A stretch of DNA of 64,000 nt from Rhynchopus sp. YZ270_cl-10 (Eukaryota; Euglenozoa; Diplonemea; Diplonemida; Diplonemidae): contig OZ037859.1 in NCBI GenBank assembly GCA_964035575.1, positions 496,001 to 560,000 of the forward strand, read 5' to 3'. The notes below the pieces were generated by a model. The model had not been told where the DNA came from, made no database searches, and was given only the letters and a program-made list of their open reading frames with translations. The position numbers were made by a program, and so were the translations under genes. Of the stretch, positions 22,262 through 32,834 are shown in pieces; the stretch's first letter is position 1; the number at the start of each line of letters is the position of its first letter.

Positions 22262-22586
22262 TGTAGCGGTGTGTTTCTGTGGGTAGAGTGGGGGTGGGTG
22301 GTTCGAAGTGGGGGGGAGGGGAAAGGGGTCATGTGATTGCAACGCAGGAGGAGAACAGAAATCGTTGTATTTCAGCTTGTCTAAGCCTACTAAGATTCGC
22401 CGCCTTCAGCACAATCGAGATCAGCATCAGCTGGACGGCTTAAAGCTGGGGTGAAAAAGGGTGGAGATGCAAAGATCGAATGGGGGGGTAGGCTATTCAC
22501 CTTTATTCAGCAACAAGGGCAACCCACAAGCTGTCCTCTTGTTCGCAATCTGAAACTACCTCCCCACCTCCCACCCACAAAACAAT
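22262..22586. other. Short intergenic spacer
   Basis: G-rich leader of the INTS11 transcript side and a short A/C-rich stretch. No feature recognised. Confidence 0.6.
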
Positions 22587-23168
22587 CTATTCCGACGCCG
22601 GCCGTGGCATGTACATTTCGTACTTTTCGATTCTGTTACGGTGCAGCACCAATGGGATGAACGGGGGGCACGGGGGGGCGGGGTTGAGCTCTTGGTCGTA
22701 CATGGGGTCTTTTACTGCCGTCAGGCAGGAACGTGGCACCCAGATGACAAAACGGTCGCAGACAACGTACAATGCGACCAACATACACATGAACGGGAAC
22801 ATGCTTGTGAAGCCCCAGTAGCACGCCTGCAGGAGCTTCAAGGGTGTGTAGACGGAGAACGTTCGTTTAAAGAAATTTGGCCGTTTGCGCAACATAGTGA
22901 TGTCGTCGACAATGTGGTTGAGGCCGTGTGAGTCCCCCAACGCCTGCACAACAACCCCCCCGCCCACGAGCTTGCGTGTCACCACAACCCCATACCAGCT
23001 CCCGTCGATCATCCTCTGTTCCCCCGTCATCCCCTCCGACCACACATCCGACACGTTCACCTTGCGCACTCCGGTGTATTCACCGACAGAGTTCTGCTGA
23101 GGGTCGGTTGAGCACCGTCGCATCCCACGCAACAGCTGACGCCCTTCACATGATAATATTCGATGCAT
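22587..23168 (-). CDS. Small single-pass membrane protein, possibly mitochondrial
   Basis: Single exon, 193 residues. The start MHRILSCEGRQLLRGMRRCS is Arg-rich with no acidic residue in the first seven positions, compatible with a mitochondrial presequence. One transmembrane helix lies near residues 118-145 (MFPFMCMLVALYVVCDRFVIW), followed by a Pro-rich hydrophilic tail ending MYMPRPASE. The size and layout would fit a respiratory-complex or import-machinery accessory subunit, but I recognise no family and cannot assign one. Confidence 0.75.
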   Translation of the reverse strand: MHRILSCEGRQLLRGMRRCSTDPQQNSVGEYTGVRKVNVSDVWSEGMTGEQRMIDGSWYGVVVTRKLVGGGVVVQALGDSHGLNHIVDDITMLRKRPNFFKRTFSVYTPLKLLQACYWGFTSMFPFMCMLVALYVVCDRFVIWVPRSCLTAVKDPMYDQELNPAPPCPPFIPLVLHRNRIEKYEMYMPRPASE

Positions 23169-23271
23169 GGTGCGTTTTTTGTGTCCTGAAGGATTCGTGT
23201 TAAGTGTTCAATACTGAAAGTGAAAGTGAAACTTTAAAAAAAACACATATTGAAGGAGGTATGCTTCGTTA

Positions 23272-23807
23272 CTGGGGGGGGGGCTAATAAAGTATACGGT
23301 GCTAATAAAGTATACGGGGGTAATAAAGTATACGGTGCGGAAACCCATTTTGAGCGTGGAAATCTGTGAAATAAAGTATACGGTTTTTGTGTACATTTTT
23401 CTTACTAAAAAATTTTTTCAGCAAGTTTTGCACAAAAAATCGAAAAATTTTTTTTTTGATTTCGGTGGTCCGGATTCTGTGCGTGCTGTGATGGGGTCAC
23501 TTTGTGCTGAGAAACGAGTATTTTTGACCTAAAACGCGTGTATCAGTTTTTACACGATTGGTGCTGATTGGGTTCAGATTTGTGAAAATTTAAGTCACCA
23601 AAAAATTGTTCATTTTTCCACATTGACCCCACCACTGGCTGGGATTGGCCCAAAAATGCCAATGGTGGTGTTTTCGCGAGGTTTCGGCCACTAGAAACCC
23701 CAAAATAACAGTGATTTTTTTTTTTTTTTTCCTTTTCGTTTTTTGGCCATTTAAGCAGTAATTCCCGCCGAATAAAGTATACGTATACTTTAATAGCTCC
23801 CCCCCAG
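23272..23807. mobile_element. TA-flanked terminal-inverted-repeat element (Tc1/mariner-like MITE candidate)
   Basis: 536 bp, flanked on both sides by TA (23270-23271 and 23808-23809). The ends are inverted repeats: CTGGGGGGGGGGCTAATAAA on the left answers CTGGGGGGGAGCTATTAAAG on the right. The unit TAATAAAGTATACGG is repeated three times near the left end, with a further single copy of its core inside, and the right end has the palindromic GTATACGTATAC. No transposase frame is present. The interior holds a module (about 23590-23645) shared with other elements. Confidence 0.7.
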
Positions 23808-23995
23808 TAGTAGAGAAACGGTTGTGATTCGGGGAGGATTCGGTACTATGCCTGCCCAGAAAAAAAGCCGAAAAGCGTAAATACCCGAACAGAAGGGGGT
23901 TTGTCGACGGTGCAAAAAAAATTTCGTGCAAAGAAGAAAAAATGCGGTACGATTGCATCATAGGGGGGGGCAGAGCACGGACTTCATCAGAAGGC

Positions 23996-25339
23996 TCACA
24001 ACGCACCTTTCTCAATAACTTCCAACACAAACGTCTTCTGCGCCTCACGGGTCCCTGCTGCCACTTCCGCTCTGTCTACTGCGATCGACCTTGACTTTTT
24101 AGATACATCTGTGTGGGGAGCCTTCTGGCCTAGGGCTTGGTGGTAGAACCTATCGAAGACGGAGGAGTGATGACTCATCACATGCTCTTTGTAACGGTTG
24201 GACAGTTCAACTGCGTTGGAACCGCAGTGGGGAGCAAGCTTGGCGTACATTGCCATGAGGTTTGAAAACGGCTGTGGGGGTTTGCTGTTGCCTCTCTTCT
24301 GCGAGAGCCAGGTGTTAAAGAGTTTTTCTGCTCTGTTAAAGAATTCGTCGTTCTTTTTCTCGCATAAAGCGGCGAGAGAGACGAGGGCAGACCCATATGA
24401 GTGGTCGTCTAGTCTGACACCGTTGGGGTATCGTAGGAACGCTTCTGCAGCGTCGTTGTGGCGGCCAGCGTTGTTCAGGATTGTAACGTAGAGGTTGAAG
24501 TAGGTGGGGTTTGACTTCAGTTTTACTTTATCCCCTAAGGAAATGCGGAGGGCGTCGATCTCGTCTGCGCCCTTTGCATCAGAGGAGTACAGTGCACACT
24601 GCATGAGCGAGATCAAATCCTTGGTTGCGATGTTGTTTGGGTCCCAGTGGTCGGTTGCGATTTTCAAGGCAAGTGCGACCGTACCACACCCCCGCACCAC
24701 CTCATGTCGGGAAGAACCATGGCGCAGTACGTTGTACATCATCCGATCGCTTCGCAGCATTGCCAACAACGTTTCCACATTGGTATCGGAACAGATGTTC
24801 GCTTTGAAGGCATTGACATAGTCCTCTCGGGTCGGTGTAGAACCGCTTTCACGTAGTGTTTTTAATCCGGATATCGCGCTTTCTACAGATTTATGGGATG
24901 AGCAGATTTCCATGAATCGCGCAAAAACCGGTCTAAGTATTGTTCCAAAGGATTCGAAATGGTGGCGTAGAACGTCGTTCGCCAGAGAAACGCTGAAATT
25001 CCCCACGACATTCAACGCAGTGACGTAGGTCTCCGCCTCAGGGCGGCCTCCATTGGCTTGGTACTCTCGAATCATAAAGAGAAGGCGTCGCGTGATCGTC
25101 TCTGCCTTCCCAAAGGCTGCGGAAAGCGGAATCACGCGAAAGTCCTTCTTCAACAAATCGGAGATTGCGGTGTCCGTCAGGCTTCTGGAGACTGGATTCG
25201 GCTTCACCGAGCTTGGAGTAGTAGAACTCCGTACAGCAACAGGTCGTTTATAAAACACCGGTGCCAACCTAGGACCATCATGCACCTCCGGTTTCTTCCA
25301 TCGAACTACATGAAGAATCCGTTTTTTTTCGAGACCCAT
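23996..25339 (-). CDS. Helical-repeat protein, PPR-like, probably organellar
   Basis: Single exon, 447 residues, nearly all alpha-helical by eye. The N-terminus (MGLEKKRILHVVRWKK) is basic and free of acidic residues after Glu4, suggesting mitochondrial import. Degenerate 35-residue repeats are visible: PTREDYVNAFKANICSD, SNPTYFNLYVTILNNAGR with a following HNDAAEAFLRYP, and LDDHSYGSALVSLAALCE. These carry the N-Y-(N/L)-x-x(2)-(A/G)-R-x-x-(D/E)-A spacing of pentatricopeptide repeats, which bind organellar RNA. Euglenozoan mitochondria use many PPR proteins, which makes this a natural fit. The repeats are weak, so another helical-repeat class is possible. Confidence 0.75.
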   Translation of the reverse strand: MGLEKKRILHVVRWKKPEVHDGPRLAPVFYKRPVAVRSSTTPSSVKPNPVSRSLTDTAISDLLKKDFRVIPLSAAFGKAETITRRLLFMIREYQANGGRPEAETYVTALNVVGNFSVSLANDVLRHHFESFGTILRPVFARFMEICSSHKSVESAISGLKTLRESGSTPTREDYVNAFKANICSDTNVETLLAMLRSDRMMYNVLRHGSSRHEVVRGCGTVALALKIATDHWDPNNIATKDLISLMQCALYSSDAKGADEIDALRISLGDKVKLKSNPTYFNLYVTILNNAGRHNDAAEAFLRYPNGVRLDDHSYGSALVSLAALCEKKNDEFFNRAEKLFNTWLSQKRGNSKPPQPFSNLMAMYAKLAPHCGSNAVELSNRYKEHVMSHHSSVFDRFYHQALGQKAPHTDVSKKSRSIAVDRAEVAAGTREAQKTFVLEVIEKGAL

Positions 25340-25598
25340 TTTATTTTAACATCTGCATTTTGCAATCCCTCTAGGAAAATTGGGAATTTAGATATCAGGA
25401 AAAAAATATGAGACATAACAATGAATTTCTATAAAAATGGGGGAGAGGAGAAAACCTTTTTGAAACGAATTGACAAAATAACCCTTTGATTTTGATCCCA
25501 AATACCCCACCCCACCCTACCCCCCCTTGACCCCATGATTCCACAAAAAGGTACATTTTCTCGCTCTTGAATGTATCTGAATAAAGTCTTGGTGCTTT

Positions 25599-26039
25599 TT
25601 ATCCGATCCTTCTCTTCTTCTTCGCCGGCTCGTTGTTGTCGATCGCTGCCTCGACCGTGCCACCAAGCGCCTCCTCTGCCTTTCTCTTGGCCTCGCCTTC
25701 GATCCTCCGTTCACGCTTTCTCTTACCATGCCCGCGGTAGATTTCTTTACGCTGCTTTTTGATTTCACGGTAACGCTGTTTCATGGCATCGCGCTCCTCT
25801 TGCGACATAATGTGTGTCTTCTTATCCTTCTTCAACTGCCTCCTCTGAATGCGTGTCAATATACGTCCGCTCTTGGGTACTATCTCGCTGTTGACAAAGC
25901 GTGGGTCCTTCTTTGGCTGTTCCGGTGCAGCTTCTGCCGGTTTAGGATCCTCCTGAAACGCAACCTTGCGCTTCAGACGCAGCTTAGGGCGAGATTTCAT
26001 CTCGATATCCGGCGGTAATATCGCAGCCGCTTTGTCCAT
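25599..26039 (-). CDS. Small highly basic protein, probably nucleolar
   Basis: Single exon, 146 residues, strongly basic. After an N-terminal stretch with KSRPKLRLKRKVAFQ comes KDPRFVNSEIVPKSGR, then a long charged helix (RRQLKKDKKTHIMSQEER through KQRYREIKKQRKEIY) and a bipartite basic cluster GHGKRKRERRIEGEAKRK. The C-terminus is EPAKKKRRIG, a textbook nuclear localisation pattern. The composition resembles small ribosome-biogenesis factors, but I cannot name a family. Confidence 0.78.
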   Translation of the reverse strand: MDKAAAILPPDIEMKSRPKLRLKRKVAFQEDPKPAEAAPEQPKKDPRFVNSEIVPKSGRILTRIQRRQLKKDKKTHIMSQEERDAMKQRYREIKKQRKEIYRGHGKRKRERRIEGEAKRKAEEALGGTVEAAIDNNEPAKKKRRIG

Positions 26040-26516
26040 TTTGTGTAAAAAAAATAAAAAAAATTCTGGGAATTTGTTGAAAGATTGAATTGAAATTGGG
26101 AAAGCAATCCAAAGAATACTTAAAACGTGCTAAAACGCTTTCTGTATTAGCACACGATGCCTTTAGGCACGTAGCTACCTGAGTACAAAAAAAAAACGCA
26201 ATGAAGTCGAGCTCATGCGAAGGTGGTACCGTAAGAGAACGGAGGCGGTTCACGCCTAATGATTGTATTGTTCATCCACTAAGGGAATGTGAGCTAACTA
26301 TTTTGATGGAGAGAGAGAAAGAGAGAAATTCCCCTCGGGGACCAGCGTATGTCCAAAAAAGTGAAAATATATTAAAAAGAGGGCTATTTTTTTTTCTTAC
26401 AGGAGGGGGTTTTACTTACAAAAAAGAGGGGGTTTTTTGTCTTTGTGGATTGAAATATAAAAAGCCTCTGTGTAGAGGGGGGCATCTTAGAGAGAGAGAG
26501 AGAAGAAAAGTTTATA

Positions 26517-26550
26517 AGATGATCCTAAGCCCTCTCGTGTGCTTAGTCTG
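26517..26550. repeat. Class A hairpin repeat (representative copy)
   Basis: Consensus arms AAGATGAACCTAAGC and GCTTAGTCACCTT around loop CTCTCGT, usually preceded by AAAAGTTTAT. Other copies: 3135-3168, 9439-9472, 10775-10807, 11670-11702, 26678-26714, 28281-28314, 36511-36544 and 52908-52941. Partial or diverged copies: 35510-35532, 36661-36685 and 62125-62163. Confidence 0.8.
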
Positions 26551-26805
26551 ATTAGATTACTTAATGTTTTGAACATTGGTTATTCATCAATCGTGTGCTT
26601 AGTCACCTTGGAAAAAACGCTTAGAACGATGTATTGCACTTGGTTTTGTGCACACACCATTTGAAAGAAAAGGTTATAAGATGAACCTAAGCCCTCTCTT
26701 GTGCTTAGTCACCTTCATCACAAATCGTTATCTTGAATTGAAAAAGGGGGATTACCACTTTTTTTGGGGGTTTTTTCAGCCTTTGGGACAACATTTTTTT
26801 TTTCT

Positions 26806-27132
26806 AAGGGCTTAGTTATTTTTTTTTTTGGTACGCGTCCGCGCGCGCTCAAATTTTTGGAAATCCAAAAATAAAAAATAAAAAATAAAAAATAAAAAAA
26901 AATATGCCGGTGTGGTGTGCATGGAAAAGTATTAAAAAAAAAGTTGGAAAATTTCAACATTTTTTTTTTTCGAATATTTTTTTTCGAAATATTTTTTTTT
27001 TGGGCACAACATTGATTTTGCAGGCCAAAACAAGTTATTTTTTTTTGGTATTTTATTTTTTTTTGCGCGCGCGCGCTCAAAATTTGAGGGGGGTCCCGGA
27101 CGCGTACCAAAAAAAAAAAATAACTAAGCCCT
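26806..27132. mobile_element. Small element with ~35-bp terminal inverted repeats
   Basis: The left end AGGGCTTAGTTATTTTT runs through a T tract to GGTACGCGTCCG, and the right end 27097-27132 is its mirror (CGGACGCGTACC to AACTAAGCCCT). The interior is low complexity, with an AAAAAT microsatellite at about 26873-26900 and alternating GCGCGC on both sides. No target duplication recognised; non-autonomous. Confidence 0.6.
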
Positions 27133-29133
27133 AACTTTCGTGCACCTATTTTTTTTTCCTTTTGGTAGACCTTTGCCATATAGGCTAATTTTGAAAGCCT
27201 TTAGCAACCATTTCCCAACATCTAAATTAACACCTGAAAATAGGTGCAATTTCGGGATTTCTTTTTTCGAATTTTACGTCTACCAGCTAGAATTGGGGGA
27301 CAAAAGTTAGAGAAAAAAAAAAGTTGCACCCAGGAAATCCGACAACACTTTTTTTTTCTAATGGGAAGGGGGTTTCTTTTGGGTCCTAAAAGTGATGACA
27401 ATATTTTCAATCGAAAGATGGAGTTTTTGTCCACCAGCGTCCTCTTTTTTTTTGGATCCTAAAAGAAAAAACTGTGGATACTGGGTCTAGGTTTGGTTTG
27501 ACAACGTACACTTTTTTTTCCCCTCTCCCATTTTTCCTACATCAACAAATGCGCCTTGAGGTACTGACTGTGAGGAGTGGGGGAGGAAGGGGAACTGGCA
27601 AGAGGCATTGCATATTTTCTTTGCTGCAATCTGGGCTGAAGGCTAGGATGCATTCCGGTACACATTACCCCAAAAGGAGCAGCAGAGATGAGACATTGTA
27701 ACGCTCTGGTTTGACACATATATTGTACCCCACAGCCACCCACCAAAAATGAAGTTCGGTTGGGTTCTGCACTCAAAAAAGAGATTGAGTCTTTTGTGCG
27801 CTCAAAGACGGAAAACAAAAAGGTGGAAAAAAAAAAATGTGTTAAAACTGAAGTATGGTTGTGGTTAATTGAGTACGCAAAAGAAAGATTCTGTCTTTTT
27901 TCAATCCGTTTTGTTTGCCCGCAGTACTGCCCTCCAATCTTTTTTAGGTGTGACAAGAAGTTGTTTTATCAAAAAAAAATTCTTTAAAATGGCATCCCTT
28001 TTGTGCAAAATCTCTTCGTTTTCTCTTTGCCCATTTTTCCTGCATTTCTTATGTTTCTTCTTTAGTTTTTTTGGTTGTTAGATGCGCTCAATCGCCTATC
28101 GAGTTCTGTGAATTGCACGAAACTCCTTTTCATCTGTATCCATTGAAAACAGTATCGATGCCGGAATTTTTTTTGAAAAAAAAGGTGTCGTTGAGAAAAA
28201 CAAACAACGAACGCTGTGTGAAAAAAAACGAGTGTTTCTCTGTTCGTGATATTTTGTGGGAGAGAATAAAGAAAAGTTTTTAAGATGACCCTAAGCCTCT
28301 CGTGTTTAGTCACCATTGAATACAACATTATGAAAAAAAGCTCGTTGCATTGCCACTACGTTCCTGCGCTCTCACTACGTTCCCATTCCATTTGGGTTTT
28401 CTCTTACTTTAAAAAGGCTAGTAACTATAGAGCACGTTTGATCTTGAAGAAGGGCGGCAGAGACGACACTAGGAACTCTACCTTTTGTTTTGTAGTGTCG
28501 ACAATCACCTGTCCGAGGACGGGTTTAAGGTTTCTGTACACAAGGTCGCCTGAAGGCTAATGAATTTCAAAGGTACAGATGCTTCATCCTGCCAAAGAAA
28601 TCTCTTTTAAGTTTTTTTTGATAATCTGTTGAAGCTGCCGTACAGACAGTCTAGGGGTCTAATCATTTTGTGCTGCGGTTAGTTGCCTCATTTTCCACTC
28701 TAGTCAAAATGGTTTGATTTGTGTTCACAAAGCATTTTTTTTTTTTAGGAGAAATTTTGGAAACCCCTCAGCTCAGATGAACCCACACAACTTTCTATAG
28801 TTTGCCGGGCAATGCTATCACAAACATTTTTAGTGTGCATTTTTGTTGCTTCCCCAATGCAATACGGCGACAACAGCTGCGTCATTTCACAGGTTTCGGG
28901 AACGTTTTTATAGTTGCACAAAAGAAAGAAAAGAAAAGAAAAGGCCTCGACACAGACACTGATTTCAACCACAAGCCCAACCCACCAAGGTGTGAGATGG
29001 GAGAATATGTTCACAAAAAAAAATGGAGGAATTCTACAAAAAAGAAAAAGAAATATTCGCTTTATTTCTGAAAATGTGGAAAAAGAAAAAAAGAAAAAAA
29101 ACTACACGACACCTAACCCCGTACCCTTCCCGC

Positions 29134-32100
29134 TCAAATATGACCACCCGTGAGCGGTGCGTTGTCGGCATCCACTGCGTGTTCGGTCATGTCAACGTCG
29201 GTGTGGCCTACATCCCCACCTTCTGCCTCCTTGTCAGTATTCGCAGCACGGAAGTTCATGTAGATAATGGCACCAATGGCGCCGACAATCAGGACGATAG
29301 CGACAATGATGGCAGCGGCCTGTCGAAAAGGAGAATGTGAATGTGTCGTCAATTTATTGATTTGTCAAATAAAAAGTGAAGTTGATAGTGCAAACGCCTC
29401 TGGGACGCAGGCACTGACATTAAAAAGAAAAAAGTTCGAGTTCGACCTGGAAACTACCCATTTGTCAAGATACTTTCAACAAATTTTTGAAAGATTCGAG
29501 TTGTTGAAAAATGGCTTTTGTCAAGGAAAATTTGAGGCCATTTGAGGACAGTGAGGGTTTGCGGGCGCTGAAGTGCAGCACCGAAGGGAAAGTCGAAGTA
29601 ATGGACAATAATGGGTTCTTGTCCACACTGAGGGGCATGCCTTGCGCTCACCTTGCCGCCTGCACTGCTGCGGGGAAGGACCGATACAGCTTCGTCCACC
29701 CCGCCTTCAAGCGAGAGAGTCGAAAAAGAGATGGACATTGTGGTTGTCACCACAACGCGAGTCGACACGTCCCCAACGATGGATACAGCATCCAGACGAA
29801 CCTCTCCTCTTCCCGATACGCCACTAGGCACACGATGATGGCAGTGCACTGCCAGGGGGTACTTAGGGGGGAATGGGGATCATTTTGATCCCATTGTGTG
29901 TGGCGAGGAAAATAGAACACCGTAGTGGCAAAGGCAAGTCTGTGCAGCAGGAATAACAACTTGCTAGATTCTATTGGCATGGAGGAAACTAGGAAAAGGA
30001 AAAGGGATATTGAAGAAGCAAAGGAAAAGAAAAAGGCCATTGAACTTTGTATTGTTTGCCAAGAAAAAAATCGGTTTGTCAACAAATCGAATCTTTCAAA
30101 AATATTTGTTGACAATGTATCATGACAAATGGGTGCCAAGGGTATTTTCCAGGTCGAAATCGAACTTTTCCCAAAAAAACAAAAACACTCAACATAGAAT
30201 GGAACATACATCTCCAGAAAAGCCCTCGGGTTCGGGGAATTGCACAGTGGGGCGGATATCCTCAGACCACGAGACGGATGACCCGGCGGCGACTATAGCG
30301 GTGCTTGCTGTCTTAACAACCAACGCGTTTGCAGAGAAGTTAGACGCACCGTACGGCGCACCTGCAGCACTGACGGACACTCCAGAGGGAGAAACAGTAC
30401 CTGAAAGTGTGTGTGTATGTTTTGTAAAAGAATGGTGTGGCCGACGACCCAAAAATAGCACAAAATAGCACCTCCCTTCAGCCGCACCAAAGAACGATCT
30501 GATCCAGCTGGCTAGGGCCGAATACTACCCATTTTTAAAGGGAAACTGACTTCAAACAAGCTGGCCAAGAGCCATGGAGCATACCAGCACCCGTATGTGT
30601 CCTGCTCAAGATGACGTCACTCTTGTCGGGGTCGGAAGAGAAGCGCATCTCTGCGGCTTGATCGCTGAGGGACTGGCTTGGTGTTCTGTTGTGTAGGGTG
30701 GTAGAAATGACTCAGAAAATATGTAATATCAATCAGTGCAGGGTTCATTTCTTTTTTCGAAAATGATATAAACCCAATGGTGTAAAGGCCAACAAACACA
30801 CAGCAACATACGAAAGCAACGAGGTGCTCACCTGCGGCTGCGAGGTGACGACGAAATAGGGCGACTGTCCTGCAAGGTATTTGCACAGCTCCGACGCCTC
30901 CGTGCACACCCCAGCAAAGCTGGAAGCCACGTTGCTGGTGGGGGTGGTGCCACTCACCAGAAATTTGTACACCTGCGGGTCCTCGTCGTCGTTCGTGGTA
31001 CTCAGAAGCGAGTAATTGTCCACCTTGAACATTGCAGAGCTGATGTGAGAAGTTGTGAACGCCTCGTCCCCCGTGTTTGTCAGTGTTCTCGACACCTTCA
31101 CAACACCGTTCTCAGCCTTGTACGTCCTAAGAAGAGTGTACCCGTACTTCTTGTTGGCTGCCGTGCCATCCGTGAACTCGTCACTGGTGGACACACTGAA
31201 CTCAGATTCGCTAGCAGCGGTGACGATCCAGGTCAGCTCTCTGACGCGGTAACGCACATCGGAGCGGTTGTACGCAGCGGCGCGAAGGGACTCAGGCCGT
31301 TCCAGCATGCCGACTCCAATCTTCAAAAACTGGAGCGAGTCTGGTGTGTAGCCGATGACGCCGTTTGGGTCTGTTGTCTGTGCACACGTTGTGCCTGAGG
31401 TCTGGTCGAGGCAGCCCCACTCCTCGGAGAAGCCGAACATTGCGTCCGGCACCTTAGGGTCGAACGTGCTCTGCAACGGGGTCGTCGCGTGTGGGTAGCG
31501 GGGTGCGTCCTCGAGGTCCAGTGCCCATGCCGTCATGTTCGACAGGTAGGACCCGGAGTCCATCTGGAGGGACGCAGGCAGAACTGACGTCCCCTCGCTA
31601 GACACTGTCTTCGGCGAGAAGAAGACACCTGCCAGCATCCCTTTGGCGGTGTCCTTGCATGGCAGCGTGTCGACGGTTTCGACATAGCACTTCGCGCGCT
31701 TCGACGCCAGCATGTCCACCAAGTCCACATCGGTCGTGTCGTACTCAAAGGCGTTGTCATTACCAGAGTAGGAGTACCCCCCCATGCATGCGACGTCGGT
31801 GTACGGCGTCGCGTTGAAGGTCAGCAGGACAGCGGACTTTGTCATACACTTATCGCCAGTGCCGTAGCACACCCCCACCACTGCGTTCTTGTACCCCACC
31901 CTGTTGCCCAGGTTGTTGTAGTGGTTGGTGATGGCGTCGGTGCCAGTGTACTGTGCGATGACGAAGCGCGCATTGAGGAGCAGGCCTTGCAGGGCATCGA
32001 GGAGGGGCGAGGCGGCGTTGAAGTCTAGCGCCGTGGACGCGACGTGGATGGCGATGTCTGCACTGTAGGGGAGGTACTCACGCGTCACGTTCAAGATTTC

Positions 32101-32562
32101 CGCGTTTGCGGACAGGATGTTGTCCTTGAAGACCACACCCCCATAGGCGTAGACGGCGCTGTCGGGCACAACAGCCTGCGCAATGGACCTTGCAACGTTG
32201 ATGCGTTTTTGGGCCGAATCCAAACACTGCGTCCACACAGCGGCAGTGACAGACGGGTCGATGACAGCCATTGTTGTGACCCCCGCATCCCGAAGCTCGA
32301 TCAGTCTGTTGGGTGGAATACACTGCTGCTGGGGGGCACCGATTCTGCAGTTGTTTATATCGCTAGTATCAACCGAGAGCGATTTCACGAGGAAGTGGGT
32401 GTACCTGGACGCCCGAGCGAACGTATCCCAGTTGCTGCTGCAGCTGTCATAGCTGTCATTGATCTCAAGAATAGTACGCAGGGAATTCAACCTCTCTGAA
32501 CTACTCTGTGGCAGCTGTATCACAAGACATAGTGCCACGTATATGAGACTATACGCTTTCAT
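29134..32562 (-). CDS. Large type I membrane (cell-surface) protein, unknown family
   Basis: Four exons: 30832-32562, 30585-30672, 30210-30400 and 29134-29319. Introns are 159, 184 and 890 bp; donors GTGAGC, GTATGC and GTATGT. The product is 731 residues. MKAYSLIYVALCLVIQLPQSSS is a signal peptide. About 630 luminal residues follow, with many Cys and N-glycosylation sites (NVT, NAT, NMT, NRS, NYS), then one membrane helix in the last exon (AIIVAIVLIVGAIGAIIYM) and a 40-residue acidic tail ending APLTGGHI. Reading frames agree at all three junctions, and the last joins the helix to the ectodomain. The third intron holds a transposable element. I recognise no domain; a surface receptor or adhesin is only a guess. 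Confidence 0.82.
29430..30169. mobile_element. Terminal-inverted-repeat element inside an intron of the membrane-protein gene
   Basis: 740 bp with imperfect ends of about 80-90 bp: AAAAGTTCGAGTTCGACCTG on the left answers AAAAGTTCGATTTCGACCTG on the right, and ATTTGTCA-GATAC, CAACAAAT and TTTGAAAGATTCGA continue in step. It fills most of intron 3 (29320-30209). A plus-strand frame at 29511-29888 resembles no transposase I know. No target duplication is evident. A class C hairpin (29373-29421) lies just outside its left end. Confidence 0.72.
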
Positions 32563-32834
32563 TGCTTTTGTTTAAGCGTCTGAAGGGGGTATGATGGTGA
32601 GTTGTGTGTGAATGAGGTCGAGAGGAGAGAGGAGAAATAAGCGTTTATAAAGAGAGGGGGGAGATAAGGTTTCTTGAAGGCTCGTTCAGGTACCAAAAAG
32701 AAGAGGAAAAAAGGGAAAAAAAAAAAAAGAGAATAATAACAACCCTTGAAAGACGAACAACGGGGGGGATCACAACACAGTACACATCTCTTTTCAAAAA
32801 AGAATGCAAAAAAAAAAAAGAAAACAGTTTTTGG

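Larger units (their letters stand above)
26040..29133. other. Gene-free repeat tract
   Basis: Two class A hairpins (26517-26550 and 26678-26714), a terminal-inverted-repeat element (26806-27132), a third class A copy (28281-28314), class G copy 2 (28339-28392) and a class E copy (28495-28560). Between 27139 and 27480 are further short inverted pairs (TGCACCTATTTT with AAAATAGGTGCA) that I cannot assign. No credible gene. Confidence 0.65.

Noticed and set aside
26517-26550. Reading the class A hairpin as an anticodon arm (7-nt loop CTCTCGT)
   Set aside because: The loop resembles a Glu(CUC) anticodon loop, but the flanks have neither D nor T arms and the stems differ between classes.
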